From Rhizobium sp. Root1203 (GTDB taxonomy: Bacteria; Pseudomonadota; Alphaproteobacteria; Rhizobiales; Rhizobiaceae): a stretch of DNA of 61,041 nt. The translations under genes and the position numbers were made by a program. The stretch lies in the NCBI RefSeq assembly GCF_001424945.1, contig NZ_LMCW01000022.1, positions 1 through 61,041 on the forward strand, written 5' to 3'. Below are positions 25,313-32,962 of this stretch, in pieces. The notes under the pieces were generated by a model. The model saw only the letters and a list, made by a program, of their open reading frames with translations, ran no database searches and was not told where the DNA came from. Each line of letters begins with the position of its first letter. The stretch's first letter is position 1.

Positions 25313-26002
25313 ATGATCCAGACGACATTCACCGACCGTGCAGTCATGGCAGAACTGGTGGCGAAGATGCTCTGGGAGATCAAGGCGGTGCATTTCAATG
25401 CCGCGCAGCCCTACAAGTTCGCCTCAGGCATGGCGAGCCCGGTCTATATCGACTGCCGCAAGCTTCTCTCCTTCCCGCGCATTCGGTCCGCTGTCATGGA
25501 TTTCGCCGCGGGCGTCGTGCTGAGCGAGGCGGGTTTCGAACAGTTCGATTGCATCGCCGGCGGCGAGACGGCTGGCATTCCCTTCGCAGCCCTGCTTGCC
25601 GATCGCCTCAGCCTGCCGATGATCTATGTCCGCAAGCAGCCGAAGGGCCACGGACGCAATGCGCAGATCGAGGGCAACATGCCGGAGGGTTCGCGCGTTC
25701 TCGTCATCGAGGACCTGACGACGGCCGGCGGCAGCATGTTCAAGTTCATCGATGCGATACGCGCCGCCGGCGGAGTTGTCGACCACGGTATCGCGCTCTT
25801 CTACTATGGTATCTTCGATGAGGGTGCGCTGCGGTTTACCGATGGCAAGGTGAAGCTCCACTACATCGCGACCTGGCGCGACGTGCTTGCCGTTGCCAAG
25901 ACACAGAAGCTTTTCGACGAAAACACGCTGAATGAGGTTGAGTCCTTCCTCGATGCACCGCTTGCCTGGTCGGGCCGCAATGGCGGCATTTCATCGCTGT
26001 GA
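25313..26002 (+). CDS. pyrE: orotate phosphoribosyltransferase
   Basis: A 229-residue enzyme joining orotate and PRPP to make orotidine monophosphate. The PRPP-binding motif is VLVIEDLTTAGGS (about 127-139), and the flexible-loop lysine region is RKQPKGHGRNAQIEG. Residues near the N-terminus (KFASGMASPVYIDCRKL) carry the orotate site. The ATG at 25313 gives the family start MIQTTFTDRAV, while a start at 25301 adds four residues. It follows pyrC by about 6 kb, so the two pyrimidine genes are not one operon. Confidence 0.96.
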   Translation: MIQTTFTDRAVMAELVAKMLWEIKAVHFNAAQPYKFASGMASPVYIDCRKLLSFPRIRSAVMDFAAGVVLSEAGFEQFDCIAGGETAGIPFAALLADRLSLPMIYVRKQPKGHGRNAQIEGNMPEGSRVLVIEDLTTAGGSMFKFIDAIRAAGGVVDHGIALFYYGIFDEGALRFTDGKVKLHYIATWRDVLAVAKTQKLFDENTLNEVESFLDAPLAWSGRNGGISSL

Positions 26003-26045
26003 CGCCGAATGCGTGACGCGGCGCTTTGCTTTTGCCACGAAATTA

Positions 26046-26059
26046 TCTAATCGATTAGA
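26046..26059. promoter_or_regulatory. palindrome TCTAATCGATTAGA upstream of fructokinase gene
   Basis: A perfect 14-base palindrome with a central ATCGAT lies 35 bases before the fructokinase ATG. LacI-family operators typically have a central CG of this kind. No LacI gene is adjacent. Confidence 0.5.
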
Positions 26060-26093
26060 ACATCGAAATCAGTGAATGCACTGGGAGGTCGGA

Positions 26094-27020
26094 ATGATTT
26101 TATGCTGTGGCGAAGCGCTCATCGACATGCTGCCGCGGGAAACCACGCTCGGCGAAAAGGGCTTTGCTCCCTACGCCGGCGGCGCGATCTTCAACACGGC
26201 GATCGCGCTCGGCAGGCTGGGCATTCCCACGTCGTTTTTTACGGGTCTCGCCGACGATATGATGGGCGAAATCCTGCGCGACACGCTGAAGGCCAGCAAT
26301 GTCGACTTCAGTCTTTGTGCCATCACGCCGCGCCCTTCGACGGTCGCTTTCGTCAAGCTTGTGAATGGTCAGGCGACCTATGCCTTCTACGATGAAGGCA
26401 CGGCCGGCCGCATGATCACCGCCGATGATCTGCCGACCCTCGGCGACGATTGCGAAGCCCTCCATTTCGGCGCGATCAGCCTCATCCCGAGCCCCTGCGG
26501 CGAAACCTACGAAGCTCTTCTCGATCGCGAAGCCGACAATCGCGTCATCTCGCTCGATCCAAACATCCGCCCCGGCTTCATCAGGAACAAGGATGCCCAC
26601 ATGGCGCGCATCAAGCGCATGGCGGCTAAGTCCGACATACTGAAGTTTTCCGACGAGGACCTGGATTGGTTCGGCCTCCAGGGCAACCATGACGATCTGG
26701 CGGCACACTGGCTGAAGCACGGCGCCAAGCTTGTTGTGATCACCAAGGGTGCCGAGGGGGCTACGGGCTACACCGCCAGCCACAAGGTATCGGTGCCGAG
26801 CGAGCGGGTGACCGTGGTCGACACCGTGGGGGCGGGGGACACGTTCGATGCCGGCGTGCTGGCCTCGCTGAAGCGTCACGACCGGCTGACCAAGGCCAAG
26901 GTTGCAGCCCTCGACGAGGCCGGCATACGCGATGCCCTGGAACTGGGCGCCAGGGCCGCCGCCGTCACTGTCTCACGTGCCGGCGCCAACCCGCCCTTCG
27001 CCCATGAGATCGGGTTCTGA
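26094..27020 (+). CDS. frk: fructokinase-type PfkB sugar kinase
   Basis: A 308-residue PfkB-family kinase, probably fructokinase forming fructose-6-phosphate. The start MILCCGEALIDMLPRE and the YAGGAIFNTAIALGRLG segment match fructokinases, and the signature DTVGAGDTFDAGVL with its catalytic aspartate is at about residues 244-257. The ATG at 26094 follows GGGAGGT. With FrcBCA as importer and Pgi downstream, it completes fructose entry into hexose phosphates, although FrcB-type uptake delivers unphosphorylated fructose from a locus 9 kb away. Confidence 0.9.
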   Translation: MILCCGEALIDMLPRETTLGEKGFAPYAGGAIFNTAIALGRLGIPTSFFTGLADDMMGEILRDTLKASNVDFSLCAITPRPSTVAFVKLVNGQATYAFYDEGTAGRMITADDLPTLGDDCEALHFGAISLIPSPCGETYEALLDREADNRVISLDPNIRPGFIRNKDAHMARIKRMAAKSDILKFSDEDLDWFGLQGNHDDLAAHWLKHGAKLVVITKGAEGATGYTASHKVSVPSERVTVVDTVGAGDTFDAGVLASLKRHDRLTKAKVAALDEAGIRDALELGARAAAVTVSRAGANPPFAHEIGF

Positions 27021-27044
27021 TCACATCGACAACCGGGGCGGCGA

Positions 27045-27260
27045 TCACGTCGCCTCGTCCTCGCGGAATTCGAGGATATCGCCGGGCTGGCACTCCAGCG
27101 CCCGGCAGATATTCTCCAGCGTATCGAAACGCACACCCTTGACCTTGCCGGATTTCAGCAGGGAAATGTTCTGCTCGGTGATCCCGACGCGCTCGGCCAG
27201 TTCCCTCGACCGCATCTTGCGCTTCGCCAGCATCACGTCGAGATTGACGATTATGGCCAC
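27045..27260 (-). CDS. small XRE/Cro-type HTH protein (YozG-like)
   Basis: A 71-residue protein that is nearly all helix-turn-helix: residues 8-62 include AERVGITEQNISLLKSGKVK and LENICRALECQPGDILEF. This matches the small YozG-type regulators paired with DUF2975 membrane proteins. It lies three bases after the DUF2975 gene, so they form one operon, probably controlled through the inverted repeat at 27828. Confidence 0.88.
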   Translation of the reverse strand: MAIIVNLDVMLAKRKMRSRELAERVGITEQNISLLKSGKVKGVRFDTLENICRALECQPGDILEFREDEAT

Positions 27261-27263
27261 CGG

Positions 27264-27818
27264 TTAAACAAAGCTCCGATAGTCGGCTTCGAGCTCTTCC
27301 GCCACGATCATGATGTGACCGAGCACGAACAACAACCCTGACAGCAGGAACAGAAGGACTTCGGTGCTGGAAACGCCGATGGCAAGCATCTTTTGTCCGG
27401 CCGGATTCGCATAGGTCACCAGGAGAACACCCGCGGTTCGCGACACGATGCCCGAAACCGCGCCGGCAAGAGCGAACATGCCTGCCCTGCGCAGAAGCTT
27501 GCCGCATTGCCGTGAAAAGAGATCACCGATCTGATAGCGGCCGAACAGTGACCACACGGCGTGCAGACCCCCGAATGCAAGCGCCGCATTCGCCAGCCCG
27601 ATGACGACAAGGCCCATGATCGCAATGGGGGTCAGGGTCATCGGTTTCGGATCGCTGAACAGCGCCTGACCGACGTCGTGCTGGAATCCCTCGAGGTCGA
27701 ACGACAACCGCCAGGCGCAATAGACCAGAACGCTTCCCGCTGTCAGGCCGATCATAAGAACGAGCAGCCTGAGTTTTCGGCTGAGCCTGCGGATCTCACC
27801 AGATGTTTCCTGTCGCAT
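27264..27818 (-). CDS. DUF2975 membrane protein (YoaS-like)
   Basis: A 184-residue protein with four membrane helices, of the DUF2975 family. Hydrophobic spans lie at about 17-35, 60-85, 105-130 and 140-165. Function is unknown; it is regularly followed by a small XRE-type protein, as here. The pair is reminiscent of YoaS-YozG of Bacillus. An 11-base inverted repeat starts 10 bases upstream of its ATG. Confidence 0.82.
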   Translation of the reverse strand: MRQETSGEIRRLSRKLRLLVLMIGLTAGSVLVYCAWRLSFDLEGFQHDVGQALFSDPKPMTLTPIAIMGLVVIGLANAALAFGGLHAVWSLFGRYQIGDLFSRQCGKLLRRAGMFALAGAVSGIVSRTAGVLLVTYANPAGQKMLAIGVSSTEVLLFLLSGLLFVLGHIMIVAEELEADYRSFV

Positions 27819-27827
27819 GTTGAATCC

Positions 27828-27865
27828 TTATTGCTATATGAGCTAAAATTATCGTATAGCAATAA
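27828..27865. promoter_or_regulatory. 11-base inverted repeat upstream of DUF2975-HTH operon
   Basis: TTATTGCTATA (27828-27838) and TATAGCAATAA (27855-27865) are perfectly complementary arms separated by 16 bases, in the divergent gap between the DUF2975 gene and a lipoprotein gene. The AT-rich arms suit binding by the small HTH protein and overlap the likely promoters. Confidence 0.55.
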
Positions 27866-27895
27866 TTATCGCATTTCAACGTCGAATGGTTTTTC

Positions 27896-28492
27896 ATGCG
27901 CACATTTTCATCTTTTCCGTTTTCAATCGCAGTCCTCGCACTGTTGTTCCTGCCGTCCTGCATGTCGGCCAACCCGATCTCTGCTGCGAAACTCAGTACC
28001 CTTTCCCCTCTGGACTCCAATCCGGCCGATCTGCGGGCGGCAATCAGGCTGCCGGCGTCGCTTGAACTCGGCAAGGCAAGCGTCAAGCTGGTCATGAAGT
28101 GGTCGTCGACTGTTACCGCCCCGATGACGCAGGAATACCCGCTCGAGATCACCGAGGTCACCAAGTCAGTTGGTGGTCTGCCGACGAACCTGGCATCGGG
28201 CGAAAAGATGGTGATCCTCGCCTTGTCCGCGGCCGACGTCGAGCCGTTCCGCGCCTTTCAGCGGAAGATGAAGGCCGAGAAGGCAGCCGGCATCAACGGC
28301 AGGGGCAGCTTGAGCGCCGATTTCTCCGGCGGCTGCTGGCGCGGCGTCTATCCGGCGGCCGATTCGCGCCAGCCGTTGGAGGTTTGGCTCCAGACTGCCC
28401 CCGCGGATGACTTCATCCCGCTCATTCAGGGCAGCGACCTGCAGGCAATGCTGTCGCGCGCCGGCGAGCCGACATTGGCAACTTGCCAATGA
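27896..28492 (+). CDS. predicted lipoprotein of unknown function
   Basis: A 198-residue exported protein with a lipoprotein-like signal (FSIAVLALLFLPSC, cysteine at about residue 22). The mature part has a beta-rich central region and contains GGCWRGVYPA and PLEVWLQTAP; I do not recognise a domain. It is divergent from the DUF2975-HTH operon and may share its control region. The stop is 36 bases from the convergent hydrolase gene. Confidence 0.7.
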   Translation: MRTFSSFPFSIAVLALLFLPSCMSANPISAAKLSTLSPLDSNPADLRAAIRLPASLELGKASVKLVMKWSSTVTAPMTQEYPLEITEVTKSVGGLPTNLASGEKMVILALSAADVEPFRAFQRKMKAEKAAGINGRGSLSADFSGGCWRGVYPAADSRQPLEVWLQTAPADDFIPLIQGSDLQAMLSRAGEPTLATCQ

Positions 28493-28528
28493 GTTGGAAT
28501 GTGCCGGGAGAACCGGCCGCCGCCGGGT

Positions 28529-29332
28529 TCAGCCTGTCCGGTCCAGAAATCCGAGCACTTGCCGGTTGAAGGACTCGGGCCGCTGCAGCGGCGCAAAATG
28601 GCTGACGCCGGCAAGCCCGATGAACTCCGCTCCGGGTATGCTGCGCACGAGATAAGCCGCATGCTCCGTCTTGATGAACTCGTCGGCATCACCGAGCACG
28701 ATGGCGACCGGCACGCTCAGCCGGCAGAGGTCTTCCGCGGAGTAGTTGGGTTCCGTCGCCATCATGTGGCTCACATCCTCCACGAATGCCTCGAATTGAT
28801 CCGGGGTGGCCGACAGTGCCGCATAGTCTTGCCTGTGCCGGCTGAAGCAGCGATCGATGACCGGCGTTGCAACGAATGGTTTGGTGCCGCTCGGGTCCAT
28901 GCTGCATGCGAAGAAGAAAACACCCGAGACGCGGTGCGGCTCCCGATCCGCAAGGATAAGGGCGGTACAGGCTCCGTCGCTCCAGCCGACGAGGGCTGCT
29001 CTGTCGATCCCAATCCGGTCCATGACCGCAAGAACGTCCGATGCCATCAACTCATATGTGTAGGGCTGCTGGTCGCGGGTGCTGCGGCCGTGCCCGCGGC
29101 TGTCGATGACGACTGCCTGGCGGCCCGACGCAACCAGTGCCGGGACCTGGTATCCCCAGTTGCCACTGTTGCCGAGCCCACCGTGGAGAAGGACGACCGC
29201 CGGGCCGGATCCTGAGGTCGCGTACCAGATCCGCGCTCCGTCGTTGTCGACGAATCCTTCGCTGCGGGCCGCAGGCAATGGCATGGCGCCGTGCGCCTCG
29301 AAATGAACAAGGTCGTCGTCGGTTGCAGTCAT
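28529..29332 (-). CDS. alpha/beta hydrolase
   Basis: A 267-residue alpha/beta-hydrolase-fold enzyme. The oxyanion region VVLLHGGLGNSGNWG, the nucleophile elbow GWSDGA, the acid in VLGDADEF and the catalytic histidine in AGVSHFAPL are visible. Family members are esterases, lactonases or peroxidases; substrate unknown. The start MTATDDDLVHF at 29332 is preferred; an upstream frame to 29419 adds 29 residues without homology. It is divergent from the ArsR-SRPBCC pair. Confidence 0.88.
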   Translation of the reverse strand: MTATDDDLVHFEAHGAMPLPAARSEGFVDNDGARIWYATSGSGPAVVLLHGGLGNSGNWGYQVPALVASGRQAVVIDSRGHGRSTRDQQPYTYELMASDVLAVMDRIGIDRAALVGWSDGACTALILADREPHRVSGVFFFACSMDPSGTKPFVATPVIDRCFSRHRQDYAALSATPDQFEAFVEDVSHMMATEPNYSAEDLCRLSVPVAIVLGDADEFIKTEHAAYLVRSIPGAEFIGLAGVSHFAPLQRPESFNRQVLGFLDRTG

Positions 29333-29470
29333 CCCGGTTCTCCAATGGCGATTTATACGATGACGATTGGTGATGTCGCGTTTCGACATCGAGCATATAA
29401 AAACGCCGTCCGGTCGCAACCTCCGGCACGAAGCCCTGGAGGGTCTCGTCTAAATTCCGCAGAAATAATA

Positions 29471-29504
29471 ATTAGCGTTGACTATTTGATGAGTAACGAC
29501 TAAT
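29471..29504. promoter_or_regulatory. inverted repeat over the arsR-type promoter
   Basis: ATTAGCGTT (29471-29479) and AACGACTAAT (29495-29504) form a near-perfect inverted repeat with one extra base in the right arm. It covers the -35 and -10 boxes of the regulator gene, the normal place for ArsR autorepression. Confidence 0.55.
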
Positions 29505-29506
29505 CG
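29478..29506 (+). promoter_or_regulatory. promoter of the ArsR-SRPBCC operon, probably leaderless
   Basis: TTGACT (29478-29483) and TAATCG (29501-29506) are spaced by exactly 17 bases. The ATG at 29514 is only seven bases past the -10 box and has no ribosome site, so the mRNA may start at or next to the start codon. Confidence 0.6.
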
Positions 29507-29513
29507 TTTAGGC

Positions 29514-29843
29514 ATGATAGAAGCAGTCGAAATTTCCTCCGTCATGCGGGCACTTGCAGATCCGACCCGGCGGGCGGTCTACGAGCGGATCGTCAGCGCG
29601 CGAGAGATTACCGTTGTCGATCTGACGCGCGGAAGCGGAGTGACGCAGGGTGCCATTTCACAGCATCTGAAGTCACTGAAGCAGGCCCGTCTCGTCGCCG
29701 AGAGACCCGAAGGCCGAAAGGTCTACTACCGTGCGGAGCCGGATGGGCTTGCCCCGCTGTTCGACTGGATGAGCCACTACGGCCTCTTCTGGCAAGAACG
29801 TTTCGACAGTCTGCGAACCCTACTGAAAGAAATCGATCCATGA
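29514..29843 (+). CDS. ArsR-family transcriptional regulator
   Basis: A 109-residue winged-helix repressor: MRALADPTRRAVYERIVS and GVTQGAISQHLKSLKQARLV are the ArsR hallmark. Metal-binding cysteines are absent, so it is one of the many non-metal ArsR proteins paired with an SRPBCC protein. It overlaps the next gene by four bases (ATGA). A well-spaced promoter sits inside an inverted repeat directly upstream. Confidence 0.92.
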   Translation: MIEAVEISSVMRALADPTRRAVYERIVSAREITVVDLTRGSGVTQGAISQHLKSLKQARLVAERPEGRKVYYRAEPDGLAPLFDWMSHYGLFWQERFDSLRTLLKEIDP

Positions 29844-30304
29844 ACAAGGCAATGCTGCAAACCGATATTCAGGACATTGTCGTCGACGAGGTGTTTCCGC
29901 ATGCCGCAGAGACGGTCTGGAAAGCCCTGACGTCAGGCGACATGATTGCGCGCTTCCTGATGAAGCCGACAGGATTCGAGCCGGTGGTGGGCAACCGTTT
30001 CACCTTCCAGACGAACCCTGCCGGCGAATGGGACGGCGTCATTCACTGCGAAGTGACCGATGTGGTGCCGAACGAACGTTTTGCCTACAGCTGGAAAGGT
30101 GGGCACCCCACCAACTCGGGATACGGCTCGCTGCTGGATACGGTCGTTACCTGGTCGCTCATCGAGGCGGAAGGCGGAACACGAATTCGCCTTGTCCATT
30201 CCGGGTTCGTCACGCCGAAGAACGATACGGCCTTCATGAACATGAGCGAAGGTTGGAAAAAAGTCGTTCCTCGCCTGGGCCCCCTCATGGACGAGCCGGC
30301 CTGA
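29840..30304 (+). CDS. SRPBCC (AHSA1-like) domain protein
   Basis: A 154-residue protein of the AHSA1/START-like fold, starting DIVVDEVFPHAAETVWKALT and containing GGTRIRLVHSGF, both typical. The fold has a hydrophobic ligand pocket; ligand unknown. It is translationally coupled to the ArsR regulator, the standard pairing of these two families in proteobacteria, which suggests the regulator senses the same compound. Confidence 0.92.
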   Translation: MNKAMLQTDIQDIVVDEVFPHAAETVWKALTSGDMIARFLMKPTGFEPVVGNRFTFQTNPAGEWDGVIHCEVTDVVPNERFAYSWKGGHPTNSGYGSLLDTVVTWSLIEAEGGTRIRLVHSGFVTPKNDTAFMNMSEGWKKVVPRLGPLMDEPA

Positions 30305-30350
30305 ACCCGACACCCCCGAATATCATTGTTGTTTCCCAAAGGAGGATCAC

Positions 30351-30764
30351 ATGAGTGAACCCTATACAGGTGGCTGTGCCTGCGGTGCGATCCGTTACAG
30401 GATCGCCGGCGATCCGATTGTCATGCTTGACTGCCAATGCCGCCAATGTCAGCGCGAGAGTGGCACCGGGCACGCATCGCATCTGACCTTCCAATGCGAC
30501 AACGTTGTTGTCGAGGGAGAAGCAACGCATTGGCAAGCGACCGGTGACGGCGGAATTGTCAAGGACCGGGCCTTCTGCCCCACCTGCGGCTCGCCCGTCT
30601 ACATGACGTTTCCAGCCATGCCCGATTATTTCGTCGTTCGTGCCGCCAGCTTGGACGACCCGACACGATACAGGCCGCAGTTGATCAGCTGGACCGCCGC
30701 CGCGCAGCCATGGGACCACGTCGACCCACAATTGCCAAGGTTCGACAGGATGCCCCCGAGCTGA
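30351..30764 (+). CDS. GFA/CENP-V family zinc-binding protein
   Basis: A 137-residue protein of the glutathione-dependent formaldehyde-activating (GFA) family. Zinc-site cysteines are in GGCACGAIRYRI, DCQCRQCQRESG and FCPTCGSPVY, the usual order and spacing. Most GFA proteins are uncharacterised; formaldehyde-glutathione condensation is established for only a few. An AAGGAGG ribosome site precedes the ATG. It lies 46 bases after the SRPBCC gene and could be in the same transcript. Confidence 0.9.
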   Translation: MSEPYTGGCACGAIRYRIAGDPIVMLDCQCRQCQRESGTGHASHLTFQCDNVVVEGEATHWQATGDGGIVKDRAFCPTCGSPVYMTFPAMPDYFVVRAASLDDPTRYRPQLISWTAAAQPWDHVDPQLPRFDRMPPS

Positions 30765-30901
30765 TTGGCCGGCGAAATCCCTGTAGGAATTCAGCGAAGT
30801 TGGATCTGTCGCAATGGATATCGCGGAGGGCGAGACGGCCTCCGCAGTTGCGGGCGTCGGCCGGTAGTGTTACCAAAAGCCGTCCAACAATGGAGGTAAG
30901 C

Positions 30902-31015
30902 ATGCGCTGTCACATGTTCGAAGGAAACGGAGCTACTCCCGAAGCCATGAACATGATGTGCTATGCGAACACTCAATCTTGGAATTTTGGCGCATGTCGA
31001 CGCCGGCAAAACTAG
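30902..31015 (+). CDS. short ORF overlapping the start of the ribosome-protection gene (possible leader peptide)
   Basis: A 37-codon frame (beginning MRCHMFEGNGATPEAMNMM, ending in the basic stretch ACRRRQN) has a near-ideal GGAGGT ribosome site at 30892-30897, four bases before its ATG. It runs 53 bases into the downstream GTPase gene in another frame. The GTPase start itself has no clear ribosome site. Known tet(M)-type genes have a short leader peptide involved in induction, so this could be an analogous control ORF; that is inference from layout. Confidence 0.45.
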   Translation: MRCHMFEGNGATPEAMNMMCYANTQSWNFGACRRRQN

Positions 31016-32909
31016 CTTAACCGAACGCCTGCTTTTTCATGCCGGGGTCATCAAGACCATGGGCGGTGTCGATACCGGCGACACCCAGACCGACACGCTG
31101 CAATTGGAGCGTGAACGGGGAATAACGATCAAGGCTGCTGTCGCGTCTTTCGTATTCAACGACACGCGTGTCAATCTGTTGGATACACCCGGCCATCCCG
31201 ACTTCATTGCAGAGGTGGAGCGGGTTCTCGGCATCTTGGACGGCGCGGTCCTTGTCGTATCTGCGGTCGAAGGGGTGCAGGCGCAGACGCGTGTCCTCAT
31301 GCGGGCGCTGGCGCGGCTAAAGGTCCCCACCATCGTCTTCGTCAACAAGATCGATCGCCGGGGAGCCGACGACCGGCATGCCCTTGCCAACCTGCGGTCC
31401 CGGCTGTCGGACGCAATCGTGCCCATGGGATACGCGACGGCACCGGGAACGCCGGACGCTGCATTTGTCGCATTTTCCTGGAAGGATCGTCAGTTCCGTT
31501 CGGCTGTTCTCGAGGCCCTGGCGGAACACGACGATCGGTTGCTCGAAGCGTTCGCCGATGATGCGGATGTACCGGGCGGCACACTGTCGGCTGCCCTCGC
31601 CATGCAGACCGCCGCGGGCTCGGTACACCCAGTGTTTTTTGGCTCGGCGATCACAGGCTCGGGCATCGGGGAACTGATGAACGGGGTCACCGCCCTGCTT
31701 CCGGCACCCGTGCCCGAAACCGACAGGCCAGCTTCAGCCGCGGTCTTCAAGGTGGAACGGACTGGAGCCGGGGAGAAGCTGGCCTATCTCCGGATGTTTG
31801 CCGGATCGGTCCGCGTTCGCGACCGCCTCTCGATTGCCGGCAAGGACAATCGAATTACGGAGATCGAGGTATTCTCCCAAGGGCAGGCCGGCCGGCGCGA
31901 CCTTGCTCGGGCGGGGGACATAGCCAAGGTCAGAGGCCTCTCCGACGTTCGTATCGGAGACTGGATCGGCGAGCGGTCAGTATATGTACAGCGGCAATTC
32001 TCCCCTCCTATGCTGGAATCGGTCGTCGTCCCGTCCGATCCGACCGAAGCGCCGTTGTTGTGGAAGGCGCTGCTGCAAATGACAGAGCAAGACCCGCTCA
32101 TCAATTTACGACAGGGCGACGGCGGCCAGGACGCGATCTCCATTTCCCTCTACGGCGAAGTGCAGAAAGAGGTGATCGAGCACACATTGCGGGTCGACTA
32201 CGGTCTCGAGGTCCATTTTCTCGAGACGTCACCGATTTACATCGAGCGCGTCGTGGGGACGGGTAGGGCCGTGGATCACGCACCCGATCCGTTTGTCGCT
32301 ACGGTAGGTCTGATCGTCGAACCCGGCGACTGCCAGGGTCGTCACCGCTTCCGATCGCTGATCGACCCGGGATCGCTTCCGTTCTTTGCGCTGAAGGCCG
32401 TCGAGGAGGCAGTCGAGGAAACGTTGAAGCAGGGCGTTTTCGGGTGGCAGGTAACCGATTGCGTTGTCTCGCTGGTGGAGGCGACCAGAATGCGGAAGTG
32501 GGCATCCAGTACCCCTGCCGACCATCGGCACCTGACGCCATTGGTCCTCGCCGCGGCGCTTGAAGCCGCTGGAACGGAAGTATGCGAACCCATGGATCGG
32601 ATTAGCATCGAAATGCCCCCTGAAGCGTTGCCAGGCGTGCAGAGCCTTCTTGCGCGCCTGGGAGCATCGCTCGAGCCGCCTACGTCGAATGGATCCATAT
32701 TGGTGCTGGGCGGCACGATCGCTGCCATCAGCGTGCATTCGCTGCAACGTGCCTTGCCGTCCTTGACCGGCGGGCTGGGTACGATGGATGCGGAGTTTTT
32801 CGGATATCGCGCGCTCAACGGCCCGCCGCCCGTTAGAAAGCACGCCGGACCAAACCATTTCTCCCGCAGCGAGTATCTGGCCCGCCTGAGGGGAGCAAGG
32901 CAGTCATAA
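30963..32909 (+). CDS. EF-G-like ribosome protection protein (OtrA/TetM type)
   Basis: A 648-residue translational GTPase of the tetracycline ribosome-protection family. G1 is AHVDAGKTSL (residues 10-19), G2 ERGITIKAAVASF, G3 DTPGHPDF and G4 NKIDRRGAD, followed by EF-G-like domains II-V; LRQGDGGQDAISISLYGEVQ and GWQVTDCVVSL are typical of the group. It looks closer to the actinobacterial OtrA form than to TetM. Family members release tetracycline from the ribosome; many chromosomal copies in soil bacteria have not been tested, so resistance is an inference. It ends in a strong bidirectional terminator shared with pgi. Confidence 0.88.
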   Translation: MRTLNLGILAHVDAGKTSLTERLLFHAGVIKTMGGVDTGDTQTDTLQLERERGITIKAAVASFVFNDTRVNLLDTPGHPDFIAEVERVLGILDGAVLVVSAVEGVQAQTRVLMRALARLKVPTIVFVNKIDRRGADDRHALANLRSRLSDAIVPMGYATAPGTPDAAFVAFSWKDRQFRSAVLEALAEHDDRLLEAFADDADVPGGTLSAALAMQTAAGSVHPVFFGSAITGSGIGELMNGVTALLPAPVPETDRPASAAVFKVERTGAGEKLAYLRMFAGSVRVRDRLSIAGKDNRITEIEVFSQGQAGRRDLARAGDIAKVRGLSDVRIGDWIGERSVYVQRQFSPPMLESVVVPSDPTEAPLLWKALLQMTEQDPLINLRQGDGGQDAISISLYGEVQKEVIEHTLRVDYGLEVHFLETSPIYIERVVGTGRAVDHAPDPFVATVGLIVEPGDCQGRHRFRSLIDPGSLPFFALKAVEEAVEETLKQGVFGWQVTDCVVSLVEATRMRKWASSTPADHRHLTPLVLAAALEAAGTEVCEPMDRISIEMPPEALPGVQSLLARLGASLEPPTSNGSILVLGGTIAAISVHSLQRALPSLTGGLGTMDAEFFGYRALNGPPPVRKHAGPNHFSRSEYLARLRGARQS

Positions 32910-32912
32910 GAA

Positions 32913-32946
32913 AAACGCTCCCGCGGCGCCTGTCGCGGGAGCGTTT
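32913..32946. terminator. bidirectional terminator between ribosome-protection gene and pgi
   Basis: AAACGCTCCCGCG (32913-32925) pairs with CGCGGGAGCGTTT (32934-32946), a perfect 13-base stem with A and T runs on either side. It can act for both convergent genes. Confidence 0.9.
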
Positions 32947-32962
32947 CCAGTTTCGCTCGTAT

